The notes beneath the pieces were generated by a model. It did not search any database. It was not told the DNA's origin and was given only the letters and a program-made list of their open reading frames with translations. A program made the position numbers and the translations under genes. A DNA stretch of 64,000 nt from the NCBI RefSeq assembly GCF_000621485.1, contig NZ_JHYF01000001.1, forward strand, positions 248,001 to 312,000, in the 5' to 3' direction. Below are positions 37,854 to 46,409 of the stretch, piece after piece (within the stretch, counting starts at the first letter, position 1; each line of letters starts with the position of its first letter). Source of the DNA: Alkaliphilus transvaalensis ATCC 700919 (lineage in GTDB: Bacteria; Bacillota; Clostridia; Peptostreptococcales; Natronincolaceae).

Positions 37854-38492
37854 ATGTTCCCGTTTAATATTAATTTATTTGATCTAGAGCGTATCATACT
37901 GACAGTGCCAGCTGTTTTAATGGCGATTACCCTCCATGAGTTTGCCCATGGCTACAGTGCTTATTTAATGGGAGACCCTACTGCTAAAGAAAGGGGAAGA
38001 TTAAGCCTTAACCCCTTAGCCCACCTTGATCCCTTTGGATTTATTCTTCTTTTGGTGGCAGGCTTCGGTTGGGCAAAACCTGTTCCCATTAATGCCTACT
38101 ATTTTAAGAAACGTAGATTGGGAATATTTATTGTATCCATAGCAGGTGTAGTAACCAATTTTATATTGGCTACTTTATTGACAATTGCATTAGGACTACA
38201 AGCTACCTACTATCCGAATGGGATGATTTCAGATATGATTACTTATGGCATATGGATTAATTTAGTTTTAGGGGTATTTAACCTTTTCCCCATTCCACCA
38301 TTAGATGGTTCGAAAATTATTTTATCTATATTACCAAATAATTTAGCCTATTACTTTCATAAAATAGAAAAATATTCCTACGTGATTTTAATAGCCCTAA
38401 TTTTCTTTGGTGCAATAAATAAAGTTCTATTTCCAGTTACTCAATTTTTACTATCATTATTAGTAAGATTTATATTAGTACCATTTTTCTAG
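37854..38492 (+). CDS. Site-2 protease family (M50) membrane metalloprotease
   Basis: 212 residues with about five to six membrane helices. HEFAH (28-32) gives the two zinc His and catalytic Glu, and the third-ligand motif NLFPIPPLDGSK lies near 140-150. The start has GGAGGGGAG 5 bases upstream. This short form, without PDZ or CBS domains, is common next to scpA in Clostridia and Bacilli (YwhC/RseP-like small family). It cuts within or near membranes; the substrate is not known. Confidence 0.9.
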   Translation: MFPFNINLFDLERIILTVPAVLMAITLHEFAHGYSAYLMGDPTAKERGRLSLNPLAHLDPFGFILLLVAGFGWAKPVPINAYYFKKRRLGIFIVSIAGVVTNFILATLLTIALGLQATYYPNGMISDMITYGIWINLVLGVFNLFPIPPLDGSKIILSILPNNLAYYFHKIEKYSYVILIALIFFGAINKVLFPVTQFLLSLLVRFILVPFF

Positions 38493-38504
38493 GAGGGATA
38501 AAAA

Positions 38505-39248
38505 GTGGCCTATAATGTTAAACTACAAGCCTTTGAAGGTCCCTTCGATCTTCTGTTTCATTTAATTGAGAAAAATGAAATTGATATTTATGATATACCC
38601 ATCAACCAAGTGACAGATCAATACATTTCATATATTAGACAAATGGAAAGTCTTGATTTAGAAATTACCAGTGAGTTTCTAGTAATGGCTGCAACTTTGT
38701 TAGAAATAAAATCTAAAATGTTACTACCTGTTGAGGTAGTAGATCATGTACAGTTGGAAATAGAAGAGTTAGACCCAAGACACGAACTTGTAAGAAAGCT
38801 TTTAGAGTATAAGAAATATAAAGTGGTAGCTGAGGTCTTTAAGGAGAAAGAAGACCTTTCTAAAAAATTATATTTTAAACCAAGGGAAGAAATTATTTTT
38901 GAACAGGAAGAAGATGCCCATATACTGGAAAACTTAGAAATGGCGGATTTATTAAATGCATTAGAAAAGGTATTAACAAGTAAAAATGTAAAGATTAAAG
39001 AAAAAAATACCTTTCATCAAATGCAAAGAGATAGCTTTACCATCGAAGAAAAAATTATAGAAATTCAAAAAATATTATCTCAAAAGCATACCATTAAGTT
39101 TAAGTCATTATTTGAAACTTTATCAAATAGAAACGAAATGATTACTACCTTTTTAGCCCTACTAGAATTAATTAAAATGAAGGAAGTAGCAGTAAAACAA
39201 GATCTATGCTTTTCAGATATAGAAATTAAACTAAAGAATATAACATAA
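38505..39248 (+). CDS. scpA: Segregation and condensation protein A
   Basis: 247 residues, starting at GTG 38505 after AGGAGGG. The N-terminal motif FEGPFDLLFHLIEKNEIDIY, the EYLVMAATL-like segment (EFLVMAATLLEIKSKMLLP) and the C-terminal winged-helix region are typical of ScpA kleisin. It binds the SMC head and ScpB to form the condensin that organises and separates the chromosome. The scpB gene follows after 18 bases. Confidence 0.95.
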   Translation: MAYNVKLQAFEGPFDLLFHLIEKNEIDIYDIPINQVTDQYISYIRQMESLDLEITSEFLVMAATLLEIKSKMLLPVEVVDHVQLEIEELDPRHELVRKLLEYKKYKVVAEVFKEKEDLSKKLYFKPREEIIFEQEEDAHILENLEMADLLNALEKVLTSKNVKIKEKNTFHQMQRDSFTIEEKIIEIQKILSQKHTIKFKSLFETLSNRNEMITTFLALLELIKMKEVAVKQDLCFSDIEIKLKNIT

Positions 39249-39266
39249 CTTTGAGGTGTTGAATAA

Positions 39267-39830
39267 ATGAACGAAGATCAAATGAGATCAGTTATAGAGG
39301 CATTACTCTTTGCTTGGTCAGATCCCCTAGCTTTAAAAGATATTGCAAAGGTACTAGAGGTAGATGAAAAAAGAGTAGCTGAAGTGTTAAAAGAGATGAT
39401 GGATGATTTTAATTATAATAAAAGAGGAATTCAAATTATCAAAATGAACGATCACTATCAATTAGCTACAAAGCCAGAGCATTACGATTATGTTCAGAAA
39501 TTATTAGAACCCAAACAAAATAAAGGATTAACCCAGGCAGCTCTAGAAACATTAGCTATTATTGCCTATAAACAACCTATTCCAAAAGGTGAAATTGAGG
39601 GGATTAGGGGTGTAAAGTGTGATAAAGCAATTGCAACTCTATTAGAAAAAGATTTAATTGAAGAAAAGGGGCGTTTAGAAAAAACAGGCCGTCCAATACT
39701 ATACGGTACTAGTCTAAATTTCTTAAAGGCCTTTGGCTTGAATTCATTAAAGGACTTACCTCCTATAAGCGAATTCCAGCTTCTAAGTGAAGAGGAAGAA
39801 GAAGTGAAGGATATTTTGTTTAAGAAGTAG
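39267..39830 (+). CDS. scpB: Segregation and condensation protein B
   Basis: 187 residues with two winged-helix domains. LTQAALETLAIIAYKQP followed by EIEGIRGV (about 90-115) is the ScpB signature, and GRPILYGTS lies near 150. It dimerises and binds ScpA in the SMC complex. It is the last gene of the operon; a terminator lies 100 bases downstream. Confidence 0.95.
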   Translation: MNEDQMRSVIEALLFAWSDPLALKDIAKVLEVDEKRVAEVLKEMMDDFNYNKRGIQIIKMNDHYQLATKPEHYDYVQKLLEPKQNKGLTQAALETLAIIAYKQPIPKGEIEGIRGVKCDKAIATLLEKDLIEEKGRLEKTGRPILYGTSLNFLKAFGLNSLKDLPPISEFQLLSEEEEEVKDILFKK

Positions 39831-39874
39831 ATGGAAGTAGATAGCAGTAGATCGAAGTAGAGTAGTAAGTAAAG
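39831..39874 (+). repeat. Purine-rich GAAGTAGA-type degenerate repeats after scpB
   Basis: Immediately after the stop the sequence repeats the theme GAAGTAGAT / GCAGTAGAT / GAAGTAGAG / TAGTAAGTAAAG. It is not coding. A similar run follows the ATP-binding gene at 57181. Confidence 0.55.
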
Positions 39875-39929
39875 AATAACACAACTAGATAGAGAATTAA
39901 TAAAAATAATATTTTAAAAATTAACACAG

Positions 39930-39957
39930 CCACTAGACATGGAATCTAGTGGTTTTT
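39930..39957 (+). terminator. Rho-independent terminator after scpAB
   Basis: CCACTAGA (39930-39937) pairs perfectly with TCTAGTGG (39945-39952) around a 7-base loop, followed by TTTTT. Confidence 0.9.
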
Positions 39958-40042
39958 CTATCGTTATAGAGATCATAAAAAGGATAACGTATTAAATACC
40001 TTAATATGGGGTAATAAAATAAGAGGAAAATAAAAAAAATAG

Positions 40043-40098
40043 TTGACGAGATATACCCTATGGGGGTATTATATACATATAGGGGGTATTAGTATACC
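40043..40098 (+). promoter_or_regulatory. copA promoter overlapped by CsoR-like copper operator
   Basis: A promoter with -35 TTGACG (40043-40048), 18-base spacer and -10 TATTAT (40067-40072). The spacer is occupied by ATACCCTATGGGGGTAT (40053-40069), which matches the TACCC...GGGGGTA pattern of CsoR sites upstream of copA genes in Bacillus. A second half-like element TATAGGGGGTAT lies at 40078-40089, just after the -10. Copper binding to CsoR would release it and allow copA expression. No csoR gene is in the window. Confidence 0.8.
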
Positions 40099-40165
40099 GG
40101 TAAGTAATGATAAGTTTAAATATATTTGAAACCTTTACTACATTTCCTAAGAGAGGAGCATTAAA

Positions 40166-42652
40166 ATGAGTGTTAAAAACAACAATCTTCTTAAAAGAGC
40201 AATCAAAATACAAGGTATGTCCTGTAGTAGTTGCTCAGCCAATATTGAAAAGAAACTCAAGGCAACTGAAGGGATTTTCAATGTAAGTATAAACTTTGCC
40301 GCTGAAAGAGCACAAGTTGAGTTTGACCCAGACATCATTACAATGGAGTCAATTTTAGAAAAGATTCAAAAGTTAGGATATAGTGGAACAGAAGAGGTAG
40401 AGGAAAAACTAGAAAAAGCTACCTTTAAAGTTACTGGAATGACCTGCACAGCTTGCTCAAGTAGAGTAGAAAAAACTTTGAATAAGATGGAGGGTATACA
40501 TTCGGCAAGTGTTAATTTTGCTGTTGAGAAAGCAACTGTAGAATATGATCCAAAAATGATTCGCCTCATGGATATGAAAAGAAAAATAGCAAGCTTAGGT
40601 TATGAGTTAATTACTGATGAGGATTCTGTTAAAGAAGAGGTAGATGAAGATCAAAGGAAAGTTGATGCAGCTTATAAAACAATGTTTACTTCATTAATTT
40701 TTACGGGATTAATAATGGGTTTAATGATTATCCATATGTTTATTAAAGAGGTACCTTATTATTTTCCAATGACAGTTGTCTTAGGGATTCCAATTATTTT
40801 TGGGACTGGAATGCATGTTCATAAGGCAAGTTTTAAAGCATTAAAAAATAAAAGTCCAAACATGGATGTATTAGTTTCTCTGGGGTCTTTACCTCCTTAT
40901 TTAATTGGTTTATTAGGTTTTATGTTCCCAATTCAAACTTTTATTGAAATGGCTACAACAATTATGTCCTTCCATCTTATAGGAAAATATCTAGAAGTTA
41001 GGGCAAAGGGAAGAGCCTCTCAAGCTATTAAGAAGTTGATTCAAATGGGGGCGAAAACAGCAAAGGTAATCATTAATGGTGAGGAAGTAGAAATTCCAGT
41101 AAAAGAACTTCAAATTGGTGATATAATGATTGTTCGACCTGGTGAAAAGATTCCTACTGATGGTTCGGTAGTTGATGGAAGCAGTTTAGTTGACGAGTCT
41201 ATGGCTACTGGTGAGTCAATGCCTGTTAAAAGACAAAGTGGTGATGAGGTAATAGGCGCAACTATTAATAAGCAGGGCTTATTGAAAGTTCAGGTTACGA
41301 AGGTTGGTAAAGATACCTTCTTGTCTCAGGTTATTAAGATGGTTGAAGAATGTCAAGGTTCAAAAGTTCCAATTCAGGAATTTGCCGATAGAGTAACAGG
41401 TTACTTTGTACCAATTATTCTACTTTTAACGTTAGGGACCTTTATATCCTTTAACCTATTCCCTGACTTCCACAAAAACATAATGCTTTGGGGTGCTCAA
41501 TATTTACCTTGGGTTAACCCAGATCTAACACCATTAACCTTAGCCTTTGTTACGGCAACGGCAGTGTTGGTAATTGCTTGCCCTTGTGCATTAGGTTTAG
41601 GAACACCAACAGCGTTAATGGTTGGTAGTGGTATTGGTGCTGAAAAGGGAATCTTAATCCGTAATGGAGAAGCAGTACAAACATTCAAGGATATTAAGGC
41701 TATAGCCTTCGATAAAACAGGTACAATTACTAAAGGGAAGCCAGAAGTAACTGATCTTGTAGTAATAAAAAGTTCAACTGAAAAAGAAGTCCTCTATTTT
41801 GCAGGGACAATTGAAAAAGCTTCTGAGCATCCATTGGCCCATGCAATCATAGAAAAAGCAACTAATGATCAGATTACTTTCGGTGAAGTAAAGGATTTTA
41901 GCGCTTTAGTCGGAATGGGTGTAGAAGGAAGTATTGATGGAAATAAGATTCTAGTTGGAAACAGGAAGCTGATGAAGGAAAATGGAGTAGAATTTGAGAG
42001 CCATGAAAATGAACTAATTCGTTTAGAAGAAGAAGCTAAAACTGCTATGATGGTGGCTAAAGATGATCAGTTAATTGGTATTGTTGCAGTGGCCGACCCA
42101 CTAAAGGAAGATTCTATCAGAGCCATAGCTGAATTAGAAAAAATGGGGATTGTTACAGCCATGATCACTGGTGATAATAAAAGAACAGCAGCAGCTATAG
42201 GTAAAAAAGTTGGTATTAGTCACGTTATTGCAGAAGTTTTACCAGATGGTAAAGTGGCAGAAATAGAAAGACTTCAAGAAAAATATGGGCTAGTAGCAAT
42301 GGTTGGAGACGGAATCAATGATGCTCCTGCATTAAAACAATCGAATGTTGGTATCGCCATTGGTACAGGAACAGATATTGCCATCGAAGCGGCAGATGTT
42401 ACCTTGGTTAGAGGTGAGCTGAGTGGAATTATTTCAGCCATCAAGTTGTCTAAAGCAACCTTTAGAAAGATTAAGGAAAATTACTTCTGGGCATGGTTCT
42501 ATAATGCAATGGCAATACCACTAGCAATGTTTGGACTACTGCACCCAATGATTGGAGCAGCTGCAATGTCAATTAGTTCATTAAATGTTGTGTATAACTC
42601 TTTAAGATTAAAAAAGATAAATATTGATCCAAGTTATATCAATCAAAAATGA
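40166..42652 (+). CDS. copA: Copper-translocating P1B-type ATPase
   Basis: 828 residues; start after AGAGAGGAGC. Two heavy-metal-associated domains carry GMSCSSC (Cys20, Cys23) and GMTCTAC (Cys94, Cys97). The membrane part has the transport motif CPC (472-474). The phosphorylated Asp is in DKTGT (Asp516), SEHPLA is the HP motif, and GDGINDAP is the hinge near 715. CPC together with C-terminal NAMAIPLA and [15 protein letters not shown] segments is the Cu(I) exporter pattern of CopA. It exports cuprous ions from the cytoplasm. A CsoR-like operator covers its promoter, and a strong terminator follows at once, so it is transcribed alone. Confidence 0.96.
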   Translation: MSVKNNNLLKRAIKIQGMSCSSCSANIEKKLKATEGIFNVSINFAAERAQVEFDPDIITMESILEKIQKLGYSGTEEVEEKLEKATFKVTGMTCTACSSRVEKTLNKMEGIHSASVNFAVEKATVEYDPKMIRLMDMKRKIASLGYELITDEDSVKEEVDEDQRKVDAAYKTMFTSLIFTGLIMGLMIIHMFIKEVPYYFPMTVVLGIPIIFGTGMHVHKASFKALKNKSPNMDVLVSLGSLPPYLIGLLGFMFPIQTFIEMATTIMSFHLIGKYLEVRAKGRASQAIKKLIQMGAKTAKVIINGEEVEIPVKELQIGDIMIVRPGEKIPTDGSVVDGSSLVDESMATGESMPVKRQSGDEVIGATINKQGLLKVQVTKVGKDTFLSQVIKMVEECQGSKVPIQEFADRVTGYFVPIILLLTLGTFISFNLFPDFHKNIMLWGAQYLPWVNPDLTPLTLAFVTATAVLVIACPCALGLGTPTALMVGSGIGAEKGILIRNGEAVQTFKDIKAIAFDKTGTITKGKPEVTDLVVIKSSTEKEVLYFAGTIEKASEHPLAHAIIEKATNDQITFGEVKDFSALVGMGVEGSIDGNKILVGNRKLMKENGVEFESHENELIRLEEEAKTAMMVAKDDQLIGIVAVADPLKEDSIRAIAELEKMGIVTAMITGDNKRTAAAIGKKVGISHVIAEVLPDGKVAEIERLQEKYGLVAMVGDGINDAPALKQSNVGIAIGTGTDIAIEAADVTLVRGELSGIISAIKLSKATFRKIKENYFWAWFYNAMAIPLAMFGLLHPMIGAAAMSISSLNVVYNSLRLKKINIDPSYINQK

Positions 42653-42659
42653 TAATGAA

Positions 42660-42689
42660 GGAGACTCCGGTATTGGGAGTCTCTTTTTT
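42660..42689 (+). terminator. Rho-independent terminator after copA
   Basis: GAGACTCC (42660-42667) pairs perfectly with GGAGTCTC (42675-42682), loop of 7, then a run of seven T. It begins 7 bases after the copA stop. Confidence 0.95.
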
Positions 42690-42807
42690 TCATGCTTGAA
42701 CAATCTTTAGTTCTAATGTTTAAAAATATTAGCAACAAGGCAAGATATAAACGAGAAAATAAGTCTGTTCTTAGATGAAGGATAGAATTTATAGCGAGGT
42801 GGCTTAA

Positions 42808-42915
42808 ATGACTAATTATATTATTATGCTCTTCAGCACTGTTGCAATTATTACTGGTTTTATTCTGGTAGGGTATTACCTATGGGGGGTATCTAAAAAA
42901 TATAAAAAAGAGTGA
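42808..42915 (+). CDS. Small single-pass membrane protein, 35 aa
   Basis: ATG 42808 follows AGCGAGGTGG with about 6 bases spacing. The product begins MTNYIIMLFSTVAIITGFIL, forms one hydrophobic helix (about residues 4-28) and ends with a basic tail SKKYKKE. Its shape recalls the very small subunits of membrane oxidases or transporters, but I do not recognise the family. The good SD and hydrophobic profile support a real gene. It lies alone between the copA terminator and a sigma-54-like promoter. Confidence 0.5.
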   Translation: MTNYIIMLFSTVAIITGFILVGYYLWGVSKKYKKE

Positions 42916-42943
42916 CTATAGAAAAAATAAGTTAGATAGACTT

Positions 42944-42959
42944 TGGTATAAAAATTGCA
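42944..42959 (+). promoter_or_regulatory. Candidate sigma-54 promoter (-24/-12) upstream of the CcdA-like gene
   Basis: TGGTATAAAAATTGCA has GG (42945-42946) and GC (42957-42958) separated by exactly 10 bases, with TTGC at -12. The -24 element is TGGTA rather than TGGCA, so it is weaker than the two other copies at 43908 and 47780. Confidence 0.5.
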
Positions 42960-42998
42960 TGTTTATAACTTTAAATTAACAAGACTATATTAAATTAT

Positions 42999-43115
42999 AT
43001 GAAAGGGGGCCTATTCAAAACAAAAGAAAATCGGCTAGATAAACTAAATGATATTTTGCTACATCAATCTAAATATATTGTAGGAAATGCTACAGTAGGT
43101 GTAGCAATTAATTAA
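42999..43115 (+). CDS. Possible 38-aa protein of unknown function
   Basis: An ATG at 42999 opens a frame beginning MKGGLFKTKENRLDKLNDIL and ending in VGNATVGVAIN, stop at 43115. The region before the ATG is not a good SD; the GAAAGGGGG lies just inside the frame. It sits 40 bases after a sigma-54-like promoter and 30 bases before a terminator hairpin, which gives some support for expression. It could also be an untranslated leader. Confidence 0.3.
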   Translation: MKGGLFKTKENRLDKLNDILLHQSKYIVGNATVGVAIN

Positions 43116-43144
43116 ATTCAATTAATAATATAAAAAATTACTAA

Positions 43145-43184
43145 AGATAAGACTAACTAATATAGTTGGCTCTTATCTTTTTTT
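43145..43184 (+). terminator. Terminator or attenuator just before the CcdA-like gene
   Basis: AGATAAGA (43145-43152) pairs with TCTTATCT (43171-43178); inside, AACT/AGTT extend the stem, and a run of seven T follows (43178-43184). It ends 15 bases before the ATG at 43200, so it either closes the small ORF upstream or attenuates the next gene. Confidence 0.75.
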
Positions 43185-43199
43185 GTTAGGGGGATTATT

Positions 43200-43904
43200 A
43201 TGAACTTCAGTGCATATTTAGAACCAATGAAGGAACAAGTTTTAGGAAACTCACCCATGATCTTTATATTGATATTTCTAATAGGTATCATTTCGTCTCT
43301 AAACCCTCATATGATTGGGATGGTACCAATGTACATGGGAATAATTCTACAGGAAAAAAAAGAGGGAGTAAGGACTAGAGAAGTGATCTGCTTTTCCATT
43401 AGCTTTGCACTAATGCTAACGATTTTAGGTGTTATCGTTTCAAGTTTTGGGGCGTCTCTTCATCCAATTATGAGAATAAGTTATATCATTGGGGGAACCA
43501 TCTATCTGCTTTTAGGATTAAAAATGTTAGGGCTTAATTTGAAGAAATTATCCCCCATAAAAATTGTTTATTTTTATAGCAGTAATACTAAAAAACGAAG
43601 TCTGGTGAAAAATATAATATTACCCCTTATTTTTACACCCTGTAGCTTACCGTATATTATATCAATTTTGACCTTAGCCATGCTTAGGGGTAGTCTCTTT
43701 TATGGGGGGTTACTTTTATTCAGCTTTGGCTTAGGACATAGCTTAATTTTTATTGTCTTTGGTCTATTTTCTGACTACATAACCAACATTAACCTTACAT
43801 TTAGATATAGAAGGGTTATTAACAGGTGCTTTGCAGTCTTAATGTTGTTATTAGCAGTAGTTTTTTTCTTTTTAAGTTCTAATCATAAGGGTCATCATAT
43901 GTAA
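43200..43904 (+). CDS. CcdA/DsbD-like six-helix membrane protein
   Basis: 234 residues, with six predicted membrane helices and start after TTAGGGGG. Two halves repeat the CcdA pattern: SSLNPHMIGMVPMYMG (about 33-48) and IFTPCSLPYIISIL (about 146-160). In CcdA and DsbD each half has a Pro-Cys that together form the electron-carrying disulfide. Here the first Cys is His (NPHM) while the second (TPCSLP) is kept. So it may not shuttle electrons in the usual way, or may handle a metal. It lies beside small Cys-rich proteins and copA, so a metal or thiol role is suggested by context. Confidence 0.75.
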   Translation: MNFSAYLEPMKEQVLGNSPMIFILIFLIGIISSLNPHMIGMVPMYMGIILQEKKEGVRTREVICFSISFALMLTILGVIVSSFGASLHPIMRISYIIGGTIYLLLGLKMLGLNLKKLSPIKIVYFYSSNTKKRSLVKNIILPLIFTPCSLPYIISILTLAMLRGSLFYGGLLLFSFGLGHSLIFIVFGLFSDYITNINLTFRYRRVINRCFAVLMLLLAVVFFFLSSNHKGHHM

Positions 43905-43907
43905 AGT

Positions 43908-43923
43908 TGGCATGAAATTTGCT
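43908..43923 (+). promoter_or_regulatory. Sigma-54 promoter before the LDCC-type small gene
   Basis: TGGCATGAAATTTGCT matches TGGCAYR-N4-TTGCW, with GG and GC separated by exactly 10 bases. It starts 4 bases after the CcdA-like stop and lies about 100 bases before the ATG at 44020. Confidence 0.8.
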
Positions 43924-44019
43924 TGTTATAAATAGTGAGACAAAATAATTAGTGTAAGTCAGAAATATGGGCAGTACAGTGAATCTTTTATTGATGTAAA
44001 GAATTTAAGGAGTGGTTTT

Positions 44020-44157
44020 ATGAAGAAATGGTTTAAAAAATTGTTAAAGGCTATTGAAGATGCAAATAAAAACAACTTTGATAGTGGGAAAATGGATTGT
44101 TGTGATTTAAATAAAAATAAGAAGGCTAAAAGAAAAACTAATACTGGAGGAATTTAA
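44020..44157 (+). CDS. Small LDCC-motif-type putative metal-binding protein, 45 aa
   Basis: ATG 44020 follows AAGGAGTGG. The product begins MKKWFKKLLKAIEDANKNNF, then has GKMDCCDLN, and a Lys-rich tail. It resembles the very small clostridial proteins annotated as LDCC motif putative metal-binding proteins, here with MDCC in place of LDCC. The stop codon is directly followed by the next ATG, so the two are co-translated. A clear sigma-54 promoter lies upstream. Function is not known; two adjacent Cys next to copper genes suggest metal or thiol chemistry. Confidence 0.65.
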   Translation: MKKWFKKLLKAIEDANKNNFDSGKMDCCDLNKNKKAKRKTNTGGI

Positions 44158-44409
44158 ATGAAAAATCATAATCATGGAAAAAAACACGGGATGTTAATGT
44201 TATTATGTTGTTTAGTACCTTTATTACTACTAGCTTTGTTACCACGATTTGGTGTAAATCTAGGGCCACTGGGAAGATATGCTCCCTTTGCTATGGTTTT
44301 AATATGTCCTTTGATGCATATTGGTATGATGTTCTTTATGTTCAAGGGTAACAAAGAAGATTGTCATTCAGAAAAGCAAGGTGTAGATGACAAGACTCAA
44401 CCATTGTAA
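44158..44409 (+). CDS. Two-helix small membrane protein, DUF2933-like
   Basis: 83 residues, starting on the base after the previous stop; the SD GGAGG is inside the previous gene. It has an HN/HGKKHG His-rich start, two hydrophobic helices (MLMLLCCLVPLLLLALL and FAMVLICPLMHIGMMFFMF) and a charged tail with one more Cys and His. The LLCC and CPLMH motifs are typical of DUF2933-type proteins found in metal resistance gene sets. Probably works with the other small Cys proteins here. Function unproven. Confidence 0.65.
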   Translation: MKNHNHGKKHGMLMLLCCLVPLLLLALLPRFGVNLGPLGRYAPFAMVLICPLMHIGMMFFMFKGNKEDCHSEKQGVDDKTQPL

Positions 44410-44419
44410 TTCTTATGAG

Positions 44420-44447
44420 GAAATTGCATAATTAATAATGCAATTTC
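44420..44447 (+). terminator. Hairpin after the DUF2933-like gene
   Basis: GAAATTGCAT (44420-44429) pairs perfectly with ATGCAATTTC (44438-44447) with an 8-base loop. The stem is A/T-rich and the T-run after it is poor. Confidence 0.55.
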
Positions 44448-44571
44448 TTAGTTGATAATTTCAAAAGAATGAGAAAAAATTTTAGTAAATTAATTCGTAT
44501 GTAATAAGTGATTTTAGTTTGCTTAGAAAAGGCAATAGGGATATACTATTATTAATGAAAGAGGTGTCTTT

Positions 44572-44736
44572 TTGGAGAATATATTAATATACGGACTATT
44601 AGCAGTTTTAATGTTTTTTATGATGAGAAGAGGAGGTTGCTGTGGAGGTGGTCATAAACAAGATCGTAATGACGCATCTAACAGCTCGTCTAAAGGAAGT
44701 AGTTGTTGTGATAACTCGTCTGAAAAGAAAAAATAG
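44572..44736 (+). CDS. Small single-helix membrane protein with CCGGGH and CC motifs, 54 aa
   Basis: Start is TTG at 44572, preceded by GAAAGAGGTG with about 6 bases spacing. One N-terminal membrane helix (ENILIYGLLAVLMFFMM) is followed by RRGGCCGGGHK and, after a Ser/Asn-rich stretch, SSCCDNSSEKKK. Proteins with a short helix and a GGCCGGH motif recur near copper genes in Clostridia; I cannot name a characterised member. The two Cys pairs and a His suggest metal binding at the inner membrane face. Too short for usual gene finders. Confidence 0.6.
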   Translation: MENILIYGLLAVLMFFMMRRGGCCGGGHKQDRNDASNSSSKGSSCCDNSSEKKK

Positions 44737-44791
44737 ATGAATTTAAACGTTCGATGAAACTGTAGGATATACTACAATAGAAGGTGATCAT

Positions 44792-45007
44792 ATGCCAGTT
44801 TTAGCTTGTGTTGGTATGTCAATTATAATTTATATGCTATTGTTTTATAGTTTAAGAAAAACAGAAAACGAGACAGATAAAAATAAAGTAGAGAAGGGTA
44901 TTATTTTGGATGGTGAACTAACAGACCAGTGCCTCAAGTGTAATAAACCTTATAGCAGTAATTGGCGATACTGCCCCTATTGTGGAAATACACGAGAAAA
45001 TGGGTGA
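44792..45007 (+). CDS. Single-helix membrane protein with zinc-ribbon tail
   Basis: 71 residues from ATG 44792 (SD GAAGGTGAT). An N-terminal membrane helix (PVLACVGMSIIIYMLLFYSL) is followed by a charged linker and a C-terminal zinc ribbon with CLKC and CPYCG, two Cys pairs about 14 residues apart. The stop is 4 bases before the histidine kinase start, so they are likely co-expressed. No specific function is known. Confidence 0.75.
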   Translation: MPVLACVGMSIIIYMLLFYSLRKTENETDKNKVEKGIILDGELTDQCLKCNKPYSSNWRYCPYCGNTRENG

Positions 45008-45011
45008 TACC

Positions 45012-46409
45012 ATGAAAAAAGTCAACAAGGATCTATTATCAATAGCATTATTAATTACTTTAATTTCTGGGTTGCACTATTTTACTCTGGTAGGTTACTG
45101 GCCCATTCATGACTTCTATAGAAGATTGTATTATCTACCGATTATTATTGCTGCCTTCAAGTTTAGACTTAAGGGAGGTTTCATAACCTCCCTTATTGTC
45201 GTGTTGATATACGCCCCCCATTTGATATTTTATTTTGGAGAAATTAACATACAGGTTGTAAATCAATTTTTAGAACTAGGAATGTTTATGATTGTTGGAA
45301 TGATTACAGGTTACCTGGTGGAGAAAGATTATCATAAACGGGGATTGTTGGAATTTCAGCTGATTCAGTTGGCTAACTTAGAAAATTACACCTATAATAT
45401 ATTAGATAGCCTAAATAGTGGTGTAATAGCCTTAGATCGGAGCTATAATGTACCCTCTACTAACAAACAAGCATTGGTTTTCTTTAATGATTCTAAAGAG
45501 ATTTTACCTTTCTTAAAGAAAAATAATTTAGTTGAAGAACTGGATAAAATATTTAAGGGTGAAGCTGAACAAATAGAGTCGGAAGTATTATTAGAACAAA
45601 GGGATGGGTCGAAACAGAATTTAAAGATTGTTGCCCAACCTATTAAAAACATTAAAGGTGTGAAGGAAGGGATCGTTCTTTTAATTGAGGACATAACCAA
45701 TATTAAGGAACTTCAGCTTCAAGTAAAGCGAAGTGAAAGATTGTCGGCTATTGGTCAATTGGCATCAGGTATTGCCCATGAGGTAAGAAATCCTTTAGGG
45801 ATTATTAAAACCATAAGCCAAACAATTGAGGAAGACATAAAGGATCTCGATACCAAAGAGGCTATTGAGATTATTCTTCATGAAACAGATAGGGCTAACA
45901 GGGTAATTCAAGAACTGTTAGACTTTGCAAAACCTTATAAATATCAAGTGATAAAGGCCCCCTTGGGTAAACAATTACTAGAACTTTTGGTTTTAACAAA
46001 TAAGTATGGTGAACAGAGGGGTGTAGAAATTATTGTGGATATAAAGGACGAATGTATTATAGAGGGAGACTTTGATAAGTTGAAACAAGCATTTTTAAAC
46101 ATCGTGTTAAATGGTATTCAGGCTATGGAAAAGGGTGGCGAACTAATGATTACACTTGAAATTGTTGACCAACAATTAGCAATGATCACCTTTCAAGACC
46201 AAGGAACTGGTATATCAATGGAAAATCTAGATAAAATGTTTGATCCCTTTTATACCACAAAAGACCAAGGCACTGGCTTAGGTTTATCAATTACCCATCG
46301 GATTATTGAAGAACATGATGGAAGAATAGAAGTGATTAGTGAAGTGGGAAAAGGCACTAGAGTTAAGATCCTCTTACCCATAATTAACAAGGAGGAAGTC
46401 GATGCATAA
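45012..46409 (+). CDS. Membrane sensor histidine kinase (NtrB/AtoS/ZraS type)
   Basis: 465 residues from ATG 45012; an in-frame GTG at 44982 would overlap the zinc-ribbon gene, and GGGTGAT lies just before this ATG. Four to five membrane helices (about 1-105) are followed by a PAS-like region (about 120-235), a HisKA domain with the phosphorylated His256 in IAHEVRNPLG, and an ATPase domain with NIVLNGIQA (N box), DQGTGIS (G1), DPFYTTK and GTGLGLSI. It overlaps the next gene by 8 bases, so it phosphorylates that sigma-54 activator. The signal sensed is unknown; the membrane sensor has no large outside loop, so it may sense the membrane itself. Confidence 0.92.
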   Translation: MKKVNKDLLSIALLITLISGLHYFTLVGYWPIHDFYRRLYYLPIIIAAFKFRLKGGFITSLIVVLIYAPHLIFYFGEINIQVVNQFLELGMFMIVGMITGYLVEKDYHKRGLLEFQLIQLANLENYTYNILDSLNSGVIALDRSYNVPSTNKQALVFFNDSKEILPFLKKNNLVEELDKIFKGEAEQIESEVLLEQRDGSKQNLKIVAQPIKNIKGVKEGIVLLIEDITNIKELQLQVKRSERLSAIGQLASGIAHEVRNPLGIIKTISQTIEEDIKDLDTKEAIEIILHETDRANRVIQELLDFAKPYKYQVIKAPLGKQLLELLVLTNKYGEQRGVEIIVDIKDECIIEGDFDKLKQAFLNIVLNGIQAMEKGGELMITLEIVDQQLAMITFQDQGTGISMENLDKMFDPFYTTKDQGTGLGLSITHRIIEEHDGRIEVISEVGKGTRVKILLPIINKEEVDA

